A DNA stretch of 64,000 bases from Pseudomonas cavernicola (GTDB taxonomy: Bacteria > Pseudomonadota > Gammaproteobacteria > Pseudomonadales > Pseudomonadaceae): NCBI RefSeq assembly GCF_003596405.1, contig NZ_QYUR01000008.1, positions 558,001 to 622,000 of the forward strand. The letters are read 5' to 3'. This document shows, piece after piece, positions 17,419 through 28,091 of this stretch (within the stretch, counting starts at the first letter, position 1; the number at the start of each line of letters is the position of its first letter). The translations under genes were made by a program, and so were the position numbers. The notes below the pieces were generated by a model. The model worked only from the letters and a program-made list of their open reading frames with translations, had not been told where the DNA came from and did no database searches.

Positions 17419-18201
17419 ATGAAGCTCGTTGGAAAGCGCGCTATAGTCACAGGTAGTGCTGGTGGTATTGGAGAAGCCATTGCGGAGCGGCTTGCTGAGG
17501 ATGGTGCCAGTGTTCTCATCGCTGACAAGAATTTTGTCGGTGCGCAGGCGACAGCAGACAGGCTGCGCAATTCTGGCTACACCGCATTACCTATGGAAGT
17601 AGATGTTTCTTCCAGTAAATCAGTAGAAGAAATGGTTGCGTATGCTGTTGAAGCATTTGGTGGCATCGACATCTTGGTGAACAATGCTGGCATCGTCCAT
17701 CGAGACGACACTGATGCAGAATCGACGCCTGAAAGTGTCTGGGATTTGACACTCTCGATTAACCTAAAGAGTGTATTTCTTTGCTCGAAGTTTGCGATCC
17801 CGGCCATGGAGCGTAGTGGCGGGGGTTCCATCATCAATATCGCATCAATCGTTGCGCTCATGGGATCTTGCCCCTCCCAAGTCGCTTACACAGCAAGCAA
17901 AGGCGGTGTAATTTCGCTTACGCGAGAGCTGGCAGTGGTACTCGCTCGACGTAAAATTCGAGTGAACGCAATCTGTCCTGGTCTTACAGCTACTGCTCTT
18001 GCGGCGCAATTGGTAGAGGACGATGATGCGTATCAGCTGCGTCGACTTCACATCCCCATGGGGCGTATGGGGCAGCCGAAGGAGATTGCTTCCACTGTGG
18101 CGTTTCTCGCCTCTGATGACTCTGCATACATCACGGGGCAGGCACTTTCGGTCGACGGCGGGATGACTGGAGCGTATCTGACACCCCCCGACAACGGCTG
18201 A
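17419..18201 (+). CDS. short-chain dehydrogenase/reductase
   Basis: A 260-residue classical SDR. Motifs: TGSAGGIG near residue 12, [32 protein letters not shown] and [12 protein letters not shown]. Start chosen at ATG 17419, with AGGAG 11 bases upstream, rather than an ATG at 17347 that lies in the hairpin. It is the second gene of the monooxygenase unit. Probably the alcohol dehydrogenase that supplies the ketone, or an enzyme acting on the ring-opened hydroxy acid; both are inference. Confidence 0.86.
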   Translation: MKLVGKRAIVTGSAGGIGEAIAERLAEDGASVLIADKNFVGAQATADRLRNSGYTALPMEVDVSSSKSVEEMVAYAVEAFGGIDILVNNAGIVHRDDTDAESTPESVWDLTLSINLKSVFLCSKFAIPAMERSGGGSIINIASIVALMGSCPSQVAYTASKGGVISLTRELAVVLARRKIRVNAICPGLTATALAAQLVEDDDAYQLRRLHIPMGRMGQPKEIASTVAFLASDDSAYITGQALSVDGGMTGAYLTPPDNG

Positions 18202-18227
18202 GAAATGGCTAAAGTAGATTCTCTCTG

Positions 18228-18253
18228 CCCAGTCGAAGATCGATTCGACTGGG
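18228..18253 (+). terminator. Stem-loop after the SDR gene
   Basis: CCCAGTCGAA, GATCGA, TTCGACTGGG: a perfect 10-bp stem 26 bp after the stop. It is followed by G rather than T, so it could be an mRNA-stabilising hairpin rather than a classical terminator. Confidence 0.5.
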
Positions 18254-18660
18254 TGGGGGGGCTCGGCAGTGGCGAGGATCCCGCACTCTGCTTTCGACGT
18301 GGCTTCTATTGATGTCGAGCACTTTGGCCTGGCTGCTTGGCTATCGCTCGTCGTGTAATTTCTGCCTGGGAGGCCTATGCAAAACGAGTCTAAGTGCCGT
18401 GTGCATACCTGATGGACGCTGTCCTCGAGCGGTGGCTACTAAACAGCCCTGGTCGATCTGCAGGAGTGGCGGTTTCATAGGGCAGACCTTCAGCGGCTTA
18501 CCCAATTGAGCAGAATTGCGCCCTGAAAGCGCAGAGCTGCTAGCTGGTTCTCTAGCGATTACGAAGCTCGTGCGCCATGTCATGAGTCATGTGTAGGTGG
18601 TCGTAGGAGGGCGCCATCGGTCAGAGCAAGCTAGCGAAAACTACCACGATCCCATGCCAG
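18254..18660. other. Non-coding stretch
   Basis: About 400 bp with no supported gene, before the promoter of the 18906 gene. Confidence 0.35.
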
Positions 18661-18664
18661 CATC

Positions 18665-18710
18665 TTGACAGCTCCTCTGTCAGTGATTATGGTCTGAAGC
18701 ATAGACCATT
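18665..18710 (+). promoter_or_regulatory. Promoter and palindromic GGTCTA operator of the 18906 unit
   Basis: TTGACA (18665-18670), 17 bp, TATGGT (18688-18693). TGGTCTGAAGCATAGACCA (18690-18708) is an inverted repeat of the motif half site overlapping the -10 and start region. It is the most symmetrical copy of the motif in the cluster. About 200 bp separate it from the ATG. Confidence 0.6.
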
Positions 18711-18905
18711 GGGCTTTTGGAGTTGAGTTGGGTATGCGTGAAGGCATGGCCAACTTCGGTCGTACCTTGTTCAGAAGTATTCAAGCAGGGCTGCGCTAAG
18801 TGCCGTTAAGAAGACTCCTCTCGCAGTTGTGTCGTGCAGAATTGACTGGATCAGATACCGAGCCAAGTTACATACCATATTGATTAGCATGGTGAAGGAA
18901 GAAAA

Positions 18906-20000
18906 ATGAAAGCTGAGAGTGCTTCTGGCCCACTGAGATGGCACGACGCGATAGGATACGAAATACGCCGGGGAGATTACCTGGAACATTCGACGTCTAC
19001 ATACACATTAGCCGAAGAGGCTTTAAAGGCACGACGCTTTTCCGATGCTGAGCAACTTGGTAGGTATACGATTAGAGAGTCCGTTGAGGCACACGAACTT
19101 TATCGTGATTGGATTGTAGAGATAAAAAAATATGTGCTTGACCGTGGGGTGTCAGAAGGGACCTTGAGTGAAGAGGAGGCTCGCATCAAAGATCTTCTCA
19201 AGCACGATAACGGAGAGGATTTCGATGCTGAGGCAGGATGGGAAAGTTATAAATCAGAAATCGAGAGTTTTGCAGTGGCCTGCGCCGCAGAGAACTCGAT
19301 GGAAGCGCTTGATCTTCTGAACAATGCCCGTGAGATCTGGCTAGGTACCCATGATCGAAAATGCGACTGGGTATATGCGCTCTTGGATGTCGCGAGCAGG
19401 CACCTTGGAGAGGAGTGTATAGGAGAACTCTGGGATGCTCTCCTGGCACCCATGTATGCCTATTACGTGCGCTACGATGTAGACAATAATCCCTGGCCGC
19501 GCTCCCTCGACCTGCTCATGCACTTTGCGCTGGAAGGCCTGCGCGGACACCTCAGTGGCCCTGGGCGGCGCGGTGATATCGAGGTTTTCGAGGAAGAAGA
19601 TCGATGGGGTATGAGATTTGCTCCCTGTGGTTCCGGTGGCAGAACCTATCTACCGAACGCAGGAAACCATACGCCGCTGATGGAGCCACCGTTTAATCTG
19701 GCTGTAACTACGGAGGAGCATGACTGGGCGTGGAACAAAAAAGGTATTTGCCTCTATTGCGTCCATTGCTGTGCGCTTAATGAGCGAATGCCGATGAGTA
19801 AATTCGGTTACCCGACGCGGGTTATTGAGCCCCCGACTTGGCCGGATGCGAAAAATGGCGGGAAATGCACCTGGTACATATACAAAGATCCCAGCCTTAT
19901 CCCTGAAGAGATTTATCGTCGTGTCGGCTTCACAAAGCCGCAGCGTATTGGCGGAGCGGCCAAAATTATCGCAAGCGATAGCGGTGGCTCTGACAATTAA
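18906..20000 (+). CDS. conserved-looking protein of unknown function, Cys/His-rich C-terminal half
   Basis: A 364-residue soluble protein that I do not recognise. The N-terminal 200 residues are mostly helical and acidic. The C-terminal half has FAPCGSGGR, TEEHDWAWNKKGICLYCVHC and a following C-A-L, i.e. a cluster C-x2-C-x2-H-C-C plus an upstream EEH, which could bind a metal or iron-sulfur cluster; then GKCTWYIYKDPSLIPEE. A gene for a glutamine-synthetase-like ligase follows 77 bp downstream, and its promoter carries the cluster's operator, so it is likely an enzyme of the same pathway, perhaps acting on the gamma-glutamyl product or the amine. The GAAGGAAG box five bases before the ATG supports the start. 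Confidence 0.7.
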   Translation: MKAESASGPLRWHDAIGYEIRRGDYLEHSTSTYTLAEEALKARRFSDAEQLGRYTIRESVEAHELYRDWIVEIKKYVLDRGVSEGTLSEEEARIKDLLKHDNGEDFDAEAGWESYKSEIESFAVACAAENSMEALDLLNNAREIWLGTHDRKCDWVYALLDVASRHLGEECIGELWDALLAPMYAYYVRYDVDNNPWPRSLDLLMHFALEGLRGHLSGPGRRGDIEVFEEEDRWGMRFAPCGSGGRTYLPNAGNHTPLMEPPFNLAVTTEEHDWAWNKKGICLYCVHCCALNERMPMSKFGYPTRVIEPPTWPDAKNGGKCTWYIYKDPSLIPEEIYRRVGFTKPQRIGGAAKIIASDSGGSDN

Positions 20001-20077
20001 GAATTGGTTATAGGAAAATCTTCCAAATAGCAGTGTTTCAAAAACTCGCAAATAAATATAAATACGAGGTGGGTCTG

Positions 20078-21433
20078 GTGGAAAGAATAAAAACTGTAGA
20101 TCTCAATACTCTGCAAGAGGCAGGCATTAATATCGTTCAGATGGAGACTGTGGACCTGGACGGTGTGCTGCGTGGGAAGTTTTTGCCTGCCTCTAAAGTC
20201 AAGCCGGATGCACTCGGTGGATTTTGTTCGGTTGTCTACCAATTAACACCCAGCGACGATATTTGGATGACGCAGCACAGTTCGTTCGAGAACGGCTTTC
20301 CTGACATGATTGCAGTGCCAGATGTTGAAACTGCCATCCAGTGGTCGTGGAAACCGGAAATTGGAGCAGTCATTTTTGACATGCAGCAGAAAGATGGCTC
20401 GCCGCACCCTCTTGCTCCACGATCGGTATTGAAGCGTGTTGCGACAAGGTTCGCGGAAACCGGTTACCAACCCGTGTTTGGCATTGAGTTCGAAGCATTT
20501 GTCATGCATCGGGATGAGGACTTAATGGCAGCCGGGCGCCACCATGAAATGAAACCGTTTGGTCAGATGCGTAATGCCTACAGGCTCAACGAGGCTGCTG
20601 ATGTGCGCGACCTGGCTGCCGCTTTCATCACTCGTATGCGCGAAGCCGGCATCCCGGTTGAGGTATTTCACACTGAACTCGGCTATGGCGCAGTAGAGTT
20701 TGCACTCTCCCCAGCAGACCCCGTGCGGGCAGCCGACAATGCGACACGGGCCAAAACTTATTTTCGGCAGCTATGCGCGGAAAGAGGTCTGGCGGCCACG
20801 TTTATGGCGAAGTGGAAAGTCGGGGAGTCTGGCTCCGGCGGCCACGTCCATCAAAGTATTTGGCAAAATGGCGAGAATGCCTTTTACGGCGAAAATGGTG
20901 CTTTCTCAAGCGCTTCACTTTCCTACGGCGCTGGTTTGCTAAAGACGATGCCTGACTTCTCTGTCATTTTCAGGCCAAACGTAAATTCATATCGTCGGTT
21001 CAGCCACAAGTCGTGGTCTCCAGAAAACGCTTCTTGGGGTAAAGACAATCGCAGTGCCGCTCTGCGCATCCTTGGAAGTCAAGGTCGCAACGCTTATCGT
21101 TTTGAACATCGTGTACCAGGTGCCGACACGAACTTGTATCTTTCGCTTGCGGCTATGTTGGCCGGGGGGCACTACGGGCTGACACACGAACTTTCCGCCC
21201 CAGCGTTTGCAGAAGGAAACGCTGCCCTTAACACGGATTTCGCCAATCTACCGAAATCACTTCTTGAAGCAAATCGACTATTCAGGGAGTCGGATATTGC
21301 TAAGGACTATTTCGGTGAGCTCTTCGTAGAGCACTATGCAGCGTCGCGAGAGAACGAGTGGCAGCATTGGCTCGATTGGCAAGCCGAACAGGTTACGTCG
21401 TTCGAGCTAAACAGATACTTCAGTACTCTTTAA
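20078..21433 (+). CDS. glutamine-synthetase-family ligase (gamma-glutamyl amine synthetase type)
   Basis: A glutamine-synthetase-fold enzyme, about 451 residues from the chosen GTG at 20078 (GAGG nine bases upstream); an upstream GTG at 20033 would add 15 residues. GS motifs seen: FGIEFEAFV (Glu metal ligands), GYGAVEFALSP, the HVHQSIW motif after ESGSGG, RPNVNSYRRF, and RVPGADTNLYLSLAAMLAGG. The family includes true GS, PuuA (gamma-glutamylputrescine), isopropylamine and aniline ligases; it lacks the regular GlnA adenylylation context, and stands in a catabolic operon, which favours ligation of glutamate to an amine substrate. Substrate unknown. Confidence 0.82.
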   Translation: MERIKTVDLNTLQEAGINIVQMETVDLDGVLRGKFLPASKVKPDALGGFCSVVYQLTPSDDIWMTQHSSFENGFPDMIAVPDVETAIQWSWKPEIGAVIFDMQQKDGSPHPLAPRSVLKRVATRFAETGYQPVFGIEFEAFVMHRDEDLMAAGRHHEMKPFGQMRNAYRLNEAADVRDLAAAFITRMREAGIPVEVFHTELGYGAVEFALSPADPVRAADNATRAKTYFRQLCAERGLAATFMAKWKVGESGSGGHVHQSIWQNGENAFYGENGAFSSASLSYGAGLLKTMPDFSVIFRPNVNSYRRFSHKSWSPENASWGKDNRSAALRILGSQGRNAYRFEHRVPGADTNLYLSLAAMLAGGHYGLTHELSAPAFAEGNAALNTDFANLPKSLLEANRLFRESDIAKDYFGELFVEHYAASRENEWQHWLDWQAEQVTSFELNRYFSTL

Positions 21434-22143
21434 CTCTAAGGAAACCCTGAAGAAGACTTCCCGTTTCTGGTGAGATACGCGGCCCCCATCGGACGAGTTT
21501 TCGCAGATGACCCTCTCTGACGCCGAGTACGCTGGCAAGCGAAAGTGCGCTTTCGTGGTCTGATGAAAAACACCGCTCAGTTGATCACTCTGTTCGCCCT
21601 GTCAAACCTGTGGATGGTGCGAAAACAGCTGATGGGTATGGGTGAGTTGCGCAGGTAACACGGAGAAATGGGCTGAAAAGCCCGACAAGGCGGTGCGTAC
21701 GGGACGTTTCGCAGTAGATAGCGCTGAACGCCACAGAGTTTTCAACTTGCCGCGTGGTTGCGGCAAGTTGATCGGAGCTTCCCTGAAGGATATTGGCAGC
21801 GGCCAGTCCATCGGTGGCTTCTGCTTGGTCAAACAGCAGGCAGGCTACTGAGCACACAGTTTGCGGGTCCGAGCCGAGTTGCTCAATTGCCAATGGGTAG
21901 CAAATGGCGCCAAAGCGCTGTGATTCCCCCTTTTACGCACGGCATCCCCTTGCTCGGGAAGACTATGCAAATTAATTCGATGAGGAGGTGTCCCATGAGA
22001 TCTATGGCATCTGAGCTGGAAAAGGCTCGCTGAGGGACTCTGCTGGCGCCTCGTCGTCACTATTGCCAACCTACCTGACAGATGCTGCTCACGCATCCTC
22101 AGGATGGTACCTGCTTAAAGAAGTTATTCACTGGAGGCTTCAA
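21434..22143. other. Non-coding stretch between the catabolic cluster and pnt
   Basis: About 710 bp without a supported gene. TTGCCGCGTGGTTGCGGCAA near 21748 is a short hairpin. The pnt promoter should lie near the right end. Confidence 0.35.
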
Positions 22144-23265
22144 GTGCACATTGGTGTTCCTCTCGAAACGCAGACAGGCGAGACTAGGGTTGCAGCCACC
22201 CCGGAAACCATCAAGAAATTGGTTGGCCAGGGTCATAAAGTCACTGTACAGAGCGGTGCCGGCATCAGTGCCAGCGTCACCGACAGTGCTTATGAAGCAG
22301 CCGGTGCCACAATTGGAAGCGCCGCCGATACCTTCGGTGCGCAACTGATCCTCAAGGTTGTGGCGCCCAGCGACAGCGAACTGGCCCAGATCAAGAACGG
22401 TAGCGTTCTGGTGGGCATGCTCAATCCTTTCAATAACGAGACCATCGCCAAAATGGCTGAATGCGGCATTACCGCCTTCGCCCTCGAAGCCGCGCCTCGT
22501 ACTTCCCGCGCACAGAGCCTGGACGTGCTGTCCTCGCAAGCCAACATCGCCGGCTACAAGTCCGTGCTGCTGGCCGCTCATTACTATCCGCGCTTCATGC
22601 CGATGCTGATGACCGCTGCCGGTACCGTCAAAGCCGCTCGCGTGCTGATTCTCGGCGCCGGCGTGGCCGGCCTGCAGGCCATCGCCACGGCCAAACGCCT
22701 GGGCGCGGTGATCGAAGCCTCGGACGTGCGTCCTGCGGTGAAGGAACAGATCGAATCCCTGGGGGCCAAGTTTGTCGATGTGCCCTACGAGACCGATGAA
22801 GAGCGCGACTGCGCCGTTGGCGTCGGCGGTTATGCGCGACCGATGCCGGCCAGCTGGATGCAGCGTCAGGCGGTGGCTGTGCATGAGCGCGCCAAACAGG
22901 CCGACATCGTCATTACTACGGCACTGATCCCGGGCCGCAAGGCGCCGGTACTGCTCAGCGCCGAAACCGTCGCCCAGATGAAACCCGGCTCTGTGGTGAT
23001 AGACCTTGCAGCGGCCCAAGGCGGCAACTGCCCGCTGACCGAGGCCGATCAGGTCGTGGTCAAGCATGGCGTGACCATCGTTGGCCTGACCAATCTGGCC
23101 GCCGCGGTCGCAGCCGATGCCTCGGCACTCTATGCCCGCAACCTGCTGGACTTCATGAAGCTGCTGTTCGATAAAGAAGGGCAGTTGGTGATCAACCTCG
23201 AAGACGACATCGTCGCCGCGTGCCTGATGTGCCGCGACGGCCAGATCGTGCGCAAGAACGGCTGA
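22144..23265 (+). CDS. pntAA: NAD(P) transhydrogenase subunit alpha, part 1
   Basis: A 373-residue soluble NAD(H)-binding subunit (domain I) of the proton-translocating transhydrogenase, which reduces NADP+ with NADH using the proton gradient. Start at GTG 22144, with GGAGG eight bases upstream, giving the expected [20 protein letters not shown]. Seen: alanine dehydrogenase/PNT N-terminal domain, the nucleotide-binding [20 protein letters not shown], the RQxxAV loop, and [12 protein letters not shown]. Split alpha subunits (pntAA, pntAB) are the usual arrangement in Pseudomonas. First gene of a three-gene operon with 11-bp and overlapping junctions. Confidence 0.95.
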   Translation: MHIGVPLETQTGETRVAATPETIKKLVGQGHKVTVQSGAGISASVTDSAYEAAGATIGSAADTFGAQLILKVVAPSDSELAQIKNGSVLVGMLNPFNNETIAKMAECGITAFALEAAPRTSRAQSLDVLSSQANIAGYKSVLLAAHYYPRFMPMLMTAAGTVKAARVLILGAGVAGLQAIATAKRLGAVIEASDVRPAVKEQIESLGAKFVDVPYETDEERDCAVGVGGYARPMPASWMQRQAVAVHERAKQADIVITTALIPGRKAPVLLSAETVAQMKPGSVVIDLAAAQGGNCPLTEADQVVVKHGVTIVGLTNLAAAVAADASALYARNLLDFMKLLFDKEGQLVINLEDDIVAACLMCRDGQIVRKNG

Positions 23266-23276
23266 GGATAAAAAAA

Positions 23277-23633
23277 ATGGAAGACATGCTGATCTCTCAC
23301 GGTATCTACAACCTGATCATCTTCGTGCTGGCAATTTATGTCGGTTACCACGTGGTCTGGAACGTGACGCCTGCACTGCACACCCCACTGATGGCCGTAA
23401 CCAACGCCATCTCGGCCATCGTCATCGTCGGCGCCATGCTCGCCGCCGCCCTGACCGTGACCCCGCTGGGCAAGATCATGGGCACCCTGGCCGTAGCCTT
23501 GGCTGCGGTTAACGTGTTCGGTGGTTTCCTGGTCACTCGGCGCATGCTGGAAATGTTCAAGAAGAAAGCGGCACCTGCCAAAGCCGCAGCAACCAAGGCG
23601 CCAGCAATCAAGGCTGAGGTGCAAAAAGCATGA
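23277..23633 (+). CDS. pntAB: NAD(P) transhydrogenase subunit alpha, part 2
   Basis: A 118-residue membrane subunit supplying part of the proton channel (domain II): three hydrophobic helices at about residues 8-27, 36-57 and 63-85, then a Lys/Ala-rich tail ([16 protein letters not shown]). Start at ATG 23277; the stop overlaps the ATG of pntB (ATGA). Normal size for split-alpha enzymes. Confidence 0.93.
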   Translation: MEDMLISHGIYNLIIFVLAIYVGYHVVWNVTPALHTPLMAVTNAISAIVIVGAMLAAALTVTPLGKIMGTLAVALAAVNVFGGFLVTRRMLEMFKKKAAPAKAAATKAPAIKAEVQKA

Positions 23634-25066
23634 GCATGAACCTGGTTACTTCCCTGTATTTGATCGCCTCGGTTTGCTTCATCCAGGCGCTCAAGGGCCT
23701 CTCGCACCCGACCACGTCCCGTCGCGGTAACCTGTTCGGTATGCTCGGCATGGGCTTGGCGATCCTTACCACGGTCGGTTTGATCTACAAGCTGGGCGCT
23801 GAACTGGCCCACGACGGTATCGTCTACGTGATCGTCGGCCTGTTGATCGGCGGCACCGCCGGTTCGATCATGGCCAAGCGCGTCGAAATGACCAAGATGC
23901 CTGAGTTGGTCGCCTTCATGCACAGCATGATCGGCCTGGCAGCGGTGTTCATTGCCGTGGCCGCCGTGGTCGAGCCGCAGTCGCTGGGCATCGTCAAGCA
24001 ACTGGGTGACGCGATTCCGGCCGGCAACCGCCTGGAACTGTTCCTCGGCGCAGCCATCGGTGCCATCACCTTCTCCGGTTCGGTGATCGCCTTCGGCAAG
24101 CTCTCGGGCAAGTACAAGTTCCGCCTGTTCCAGGGCGCACCGGTACAGTTCGCCGGTCAGCACAAGCTCAACCTGCTGGTTGGCTTGGCCATCCTCGGCC
24201 TGGGCCTGTACTTCACCCTCACTGGCAACCTGACCGCCTTCGCCGTGCTGTTGGCTTTGGCCTTCGTCATCGGCGTGCTGATCATCATCCCGATCGGCGG
24301 TGCCGATATGCCGGTGGTGGTGTCGATGCTCAACAGCTACTCGGGCTGGGCAGCAGCCGGTATCGGCTTCTCGCTGAACAACTCGATGCTGATCATTGCC
24401 GGTTCGCTGGTGGGTTCGAGCGGTGCGATCCTCTCGTACATCATGTGCAAGGCGATGAACCGTTCGTTCTTCAACGTGATCCTCGGTGGTTTCGGCGGTG
24501 CAGCCGACGTAGCCGGCCCGGCCGGTTCCAAGGAAGCGCGCCCGGTCAAATCCGGCTCGTCCGACGACGCCGCGTTCCTGCTGACCAACGCCGACACCGT
24601 GATCATCGTTCCGGGCTACGGCCTGGCGGTAGCCCGCGCCCAGCACTCGTTGATGGAACTGGCCGAGAAGCTGACCCATCGTGGCGTGACCGTGAAGTTC
24701 GCGATCCACCCGGTTGCCGGCCGTATGCCGGGGCACATGAACGTGCTGCTGGCCGAAGCCGAAGTGCCGTACGAGCAAGTGTTCGAGATGGAAGACATCA
24801 ACTCCGAATTCGGGCAGACCGACGTGGTGCTGGTGCTCGGCGCCAACGACGTGGTCAACCCGGCGGCGAAGACCGATCCCAACTCGCCAATCGCCGGCAT
24901 GCCGATTCTCGAGGCCTACAAAGCCAAGACCATCATCGTCAACAAGCGTTCGATGGCCAGCGGCTATGCCGGTCTGGACAACGAACTGTTCTACCTGGAC
25001 AAGACCATGATGGTCTTCGCTGACGCCAAGAAAGTCATCGAGGATATGGTCAAGGCGGTGGAATAA
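23630..25066 (+). CDS. pntB: NAD(P) transhydrogenase subunit beta
   Basis: A 478-residue subunit. The N-terminal two thirds hold about eight membrane helices of the proton channel; the C-terminal domain III binds NADP(H) with the motifs [46 protein letters not shown] and [15 protein letters not shown], all well preserved. Overlaps pntAB by 4 bp, showing translational coupling. GC-rich, core-type codon use. Confidence 0.96.
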   Translation: MSMNLVTSLYLIASVCFIQALKGLSHPTTSRRGNLFGMLGMGLAILTTVGLIYKLGAELAHDGIVYVIVGLLIGGTAGSIMAKRVEMTKMPELVAFMHSMIGLAAVFIAVAAVVEPQSLGIVKQLGDAIPAGNRLELFLGAAIGAITFSGSVIAFGKLSGKYKFRLFQGAPVQFAGQHKLNLLVGLAILGLGLYFTLTGNLTAFAVLLALAFVIGVLIIIPIGGADMPVVVSMLNSYSGWAAAGIGFSLNNSMLIIAGSLVGSSGAILSYIMCKAMNRSFFNVILGGFGGAADVAGPAGSKEARPVKSGSSDDAAFLLTNADTVIIVPGYGLAVARAQHSLMELAEKLTHRGVTVKFAIHPVAGRMPGHMNVLLAEAEVPYEQVFEMEDINSEFGQTDVVLVLGANDVVNPAAKTDPNSPIAGMPILEAYKAKTIIVNKRSMASGYAGLDNELFYLDKTMMVFADAKKVIEDMVKAVE

Positions 25067-25337
25067 CGGCTTGTCCGTCACAAAATAAACGTCCCATTTA
25101 TGCCTGGTGCTTGTTGGCGATGTTTTGTTAACTGCTGCTGAGCACATGGCGAGCGGAGGCTGATAAGCGTCAAAGAAGTGAATACTCTTTGAAGTATGCG
25201 CGACAAGCGATGTAAGCGGATCAGCCTGCATCGCGCGTCGGTTCCGGAACCGACGCGTGTCAACCTGTCGTAGCGCACGGATTTCGTCCATGACCAGCTG
25301 CACAGCGCGCGCAGTTTTTTGGGTTCTGACGGCAATC

Positions 25338-25488
25338 TGTTGGCGCTGATACGATTTTGACCCAGGCTACCGGAATTCAATGACCCACCTGAATACTCAG
25401 CAAACGATGGCCTTGCACGGGATTTCAGAGGCTGCATATGGGGCAGTCAAAATCAGCAACCTGGCTCAAAATCGTATCAGCGCCAACA
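25338..25488 (+). mobile_element. MITE-like element, copy 1
   Basis: A 151-bp non-coding unit bounded by perfect 23-bp inverted repeats (25338-25360 and 25466-25488, TGTTGGCGCTGATACGATTT plus TGA). The inner sequence is also partly palindromic. It is the inverted, nearly identical twin of the element at 28092-28243. No transposase inside; presumably moved by a transposase acting in trans. The rest of 25067-25612 shows nothing else. Confidence 0.8.
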
Positions 25489-25612
25489 CTCAGGGGGCCA
25501 GTACCACTTGCTGAGCTAACCCGATTCACGTTGCCGCCGGATTCCATCGTCCTCCCGGAAATCCGGGCATCGTCGGACCTTCTACAGCTATCTCCGCACA
25601 AGGACTGCTTAA

Positions 25613-27754
25613 ATGCTCCTCAACCGACTGTCAATCCAGTGGAAGATCACCTTGCTTACCGGCCTCTGTCTGCTGGCCATCGTTGCCCTGCTTATCGGCA
25701 TCTCGCTCTACCGTATGGGGGCCGGTACCACGCTGGTCAAGGCGAGCAGTGCGCAGATGCTGGAGGCCTCGGCCCGCGAACGCATGCAAGGGGAGGGCAA
25801 GGTGCAGGCGTTGACCATTCAGCGCTATTTCATGTCGGCCTACCAGGACGGCCTGAACTTATCCCGCGAGGTATTGCGCCAGCGGCGCCAGGCACAGAAG
25901 CTGAATCTGGGTGGCCAGACTTTGCGTGAAGAATTGAACCAGCAGATCAAAGAGACGCTGCTGGCCAGCCCGCAACTGCTCAGCCTCTACCTGATATTCG
26001 AACCTGATGGGCTGGGCGACGACGATTCTGCCTTTGCCGGCCGTGCCGAAACGGGCAGCAACGAAAAAGGCCGTTTCGCTACTTACTGGGCACAACGCGG
26101 TGAAAGCCTGAGCACGCTTGCGGTGACTGAGGATATGATCAGCGACGCCACGCCCATGCTCGACGGCAGCCCTTTGAATACCTGGTACAACTGCCCCAAG
26201 CAAAGCCTTAAGCCTTGCTTGTTGAGTCCATACTTCGATGACACTTCGGGGCAGAGAACGCTGATCACCACCTTGGCCTTTCCGATAATCGAGAACGGCC
26301 ATGTGATTGCGGTGGTTGGCATGGACATCAGCCTGAGCAATCTCCAGCAGTTGGCAACGGCAGGCAGCCAAGGCCTTTATCAGGGCCAAGGCGCCATCAG
26401 CATCCTCAGCCCGTCCGGCCTGCTGGCCGGCCACAGCGTGGATGCCGGCCTACTCGGCCAAAGCCTGTCCAAGGTCTACCCGAGCGATGCGGCCGAGTTG
26501 CTGGACTTGCAACGCCAGGGTCAGGGGCATGAGCGGCAGGTGAACGACCACCAGCAAGTGCTGGCACCGCTGCAACCTATTCCAGACGCCAAACCCTGGG
26601 CCGTACTGTTGGACGTGCCCATGACAACCTTGCTGGCTCCGGCCATGGCCTTGCAGAAGGATCTGGACGTGCGCAATGGCCAGGGCACGTGGCTGGAGCT
26701 GCTGCTTGGGGTAGCCGCCGCCATCGCCGGTCTGCTTTTGGTGTGGTTGACCGCGCGCGGCGTGACCCGACCGATCCTTGGGGTCGCCAGCATGCTCAAA
26801 GATATCGCCAGCGGTGAAGGCGACTTGACCCGTCGCCTCGACTACGCGCGCAAGGACGAGCTAGGCGAGCTAGTTGGTTGGTTCAATCGCTTCCTCGACA
26901 AGCTTCAACCGGTGATTGCCGACGTGAAGCGCTCGGTGCAGGACGCCCGCAGCACCGCAGACCAGTCTGCCGCGATCGCCAGTCAGACCAGCTCCGGCAT
27001 GCAGCAGCAATACCGCGAAGTGGACCAAGTGGCCACGGCCTCCAACGAGATGAGCGCCACCGCCCAAGATGTCGCCCGCAGTGCGGCACAGGCCGCTGAA
27101 GCTGCGCGTGGTGCCGACCTTGCCACCCGCGAAGGCCTCGGCGTCATTGGCCGCACCACCAGCGTCATCGATGCTTTGGCTCGTGACATGAGCGGTGCCA
27201 TGGCGCAGGTCGAAGGGCTGGCGGCCAGCAGCGAACAGATTGGTTCGGTGCTGGAGGTGATCCGCAGCATCGCCGAGCAGACCAACTTACTCGCCCTCAA
27301 TGCCGCTATCGAAGCCGCGCGTGCCGGCGAAGCCGGGCGCGGCTTTGCTGTGGTTGCCGACGAGGTGCGCAACCTGGCCAAGCGCACGCAGGACTCGGTG
27401 GAGGAAATCCGTCAGGTCATCGAAGGTCTGCAGATGGGTACCCGTGTGGTAGTCAGCTCGATGAGCAGCAGCTACCAGCAAGCACAAGGCAGCGTCGAAC
27501 ACGTCGAACAGGCGGTCGCCGCCTTGCGTCGAATCGGCAAATCGGTTTCAGTCATCACCGACATGAACCTGCAGATCGCCAGCGCCGCGGAGGAGCAGAG
27601 CGCCGTTGCCGAGGAGATCAATACCAACGTGGCAACGATCCGCGATGTCACCGAATCCCTTTCGGGGCAGGCGGAAGAATCGGCCCAGGTGAGCCAGGCG
27701 CTGAACCGCCTGGCCAACCATCAGCAGGGGCTGATGCAGCAATTTCGAGTCTGA
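25613..27754 (+). CDS. methyl-accepting chemotaxis protein with periplasmic sensor
   Basis: A 713-residue chemoreceptor. Membrane helix 1 at about 12-33; a large periplasmic domain of about 325 residues with Cache-like features ([25 protein letters not shown]); helix 2 at about 363-383; HAMP region around 385-440 ([24 protein letters not shown]); then the cytoplasmic signalling hairpin with the conserved tip [19 protein letters not shown]. It senses a periplasmic ligand and controls CheA; the ligand is unknown. No C-terminal CheR-binding pentapeptide. The gene is bracketed by two inverted MITE-like copies. Confidence 0.93.
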   Translation: MLLNRLSIQWKITLLTGLCLLAIVALLIGISLYRMGAGTTLVKASSAQMLEASARERMQGEGKVQALTIQRYFMSAYQDGLNLSREVLRQRRQAQKLNLGGQTLREELNQQIKETLLASPQLLSLYLIFEPDGLGDDDSAFAGRAETGSNEKGRFATYWAQRGESLSTLAVTEDMISDATPMLDGSPLNTWYNCPKQSLKPCLLSPYFDDTSGQRTLITTLAFPIIENGHVIAVVGMDISLSNLQQLATAGSQGLYQGQGAISILSPSGLLAGHSVDAGLLGQSLSKVYPSDAAELLDLQRQGQGHERQVNDHQQVLAPLQPIPDAKPWAVLLDVPMTTLLAPAMALQKDLDVRNGQGTWLELLLGVAAAIAGLLLVWLTARGVTRPILGVASMLKDIASGEGDLTRRLDYARKDELGELVGWFNRFLDKLQPVIADVKRSVQDARSTADQSAAIASQTSSGMQQQYREVDQVATASNEMSATAQDVARSAAQAAEAARGADLATREGLGVIGRTTSVIDALARDMSGAMAQVEGLAASSEQIGSVLEVIRSIAEQTNLLALNAAIEAARAGEAGRGFAVVADEVRNLAKRTQDSVEEIRQVIEGLQMGTRVVVSSMSSSYQQAQGSVEHVEQAVAALRRIGKSVSVITDMNLQIASAAEEQSAVAEEINTNVATIRDVTESLSGQAEESAQVSQALNRLANHQQGLMQQFRV

Positions 27755-27974
27755 TTTGGTACAGGGCTTGTGTGAGGTAACTCATGCAGGCTCTTTTTTT
27801 TTGCTTCGCAATGTTTGGGTTGCAGTTGAAAAGCTAATTTTCCGATCTTCAGTTTTCGGCCCCATTTCTCGACATCGTCCAAAGTCAAGCGCGGCATGAG
27901 CGGGATGATCCGCTGTCGAGTATTTCTCGCCCGCTGGCTGCATAAGCTACTGTTTCGCCATTAGGGTGTCCACG

Positions 27975-28085
27975 GGCCGTTCCTGGCCATTCTCTGCCGA
28001 TCATGGTGACAAAGCGTGCTGGTCAAATCCGATGCAATGGTTGGTCAGAACGAATGCAAATGGCCGGTCAGGTCGAATGCAAACG
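27975..28085 (+). repeat. Dispersed repeat, copy 1 (GAATGCAAA units)
   Basis: Contains CTGGCCATTCTCTGCCG, GCGTGCTGGTCAA and then three diverged units ending in CGATGCAA, CGAATGCAAATGG, CGAATGCAAACGG. The same order of motifs occurs at 54025-54140, so the two are copies of one element, possibly an IS end with repeated transposase sites. Confidence 0.55.
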
Positions 28086-28091
28086 GGTGGT

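Noticed and set aside
22099-23067. Minus-strand frame of 322 residues opposite pntAA
   Set aside because: Shadow of the real gene; His/Gly-rich composition and no motif.
23345-25303. Long minus-strand open frame of 652 residues opposite pntB
   Set aside because: It is antisense to well-preserved pntAB/pntB, has a composition (His, Asp, Gln, Arg rich) typical of the opposite strand of GC-rich genes, and no recognisable domain.
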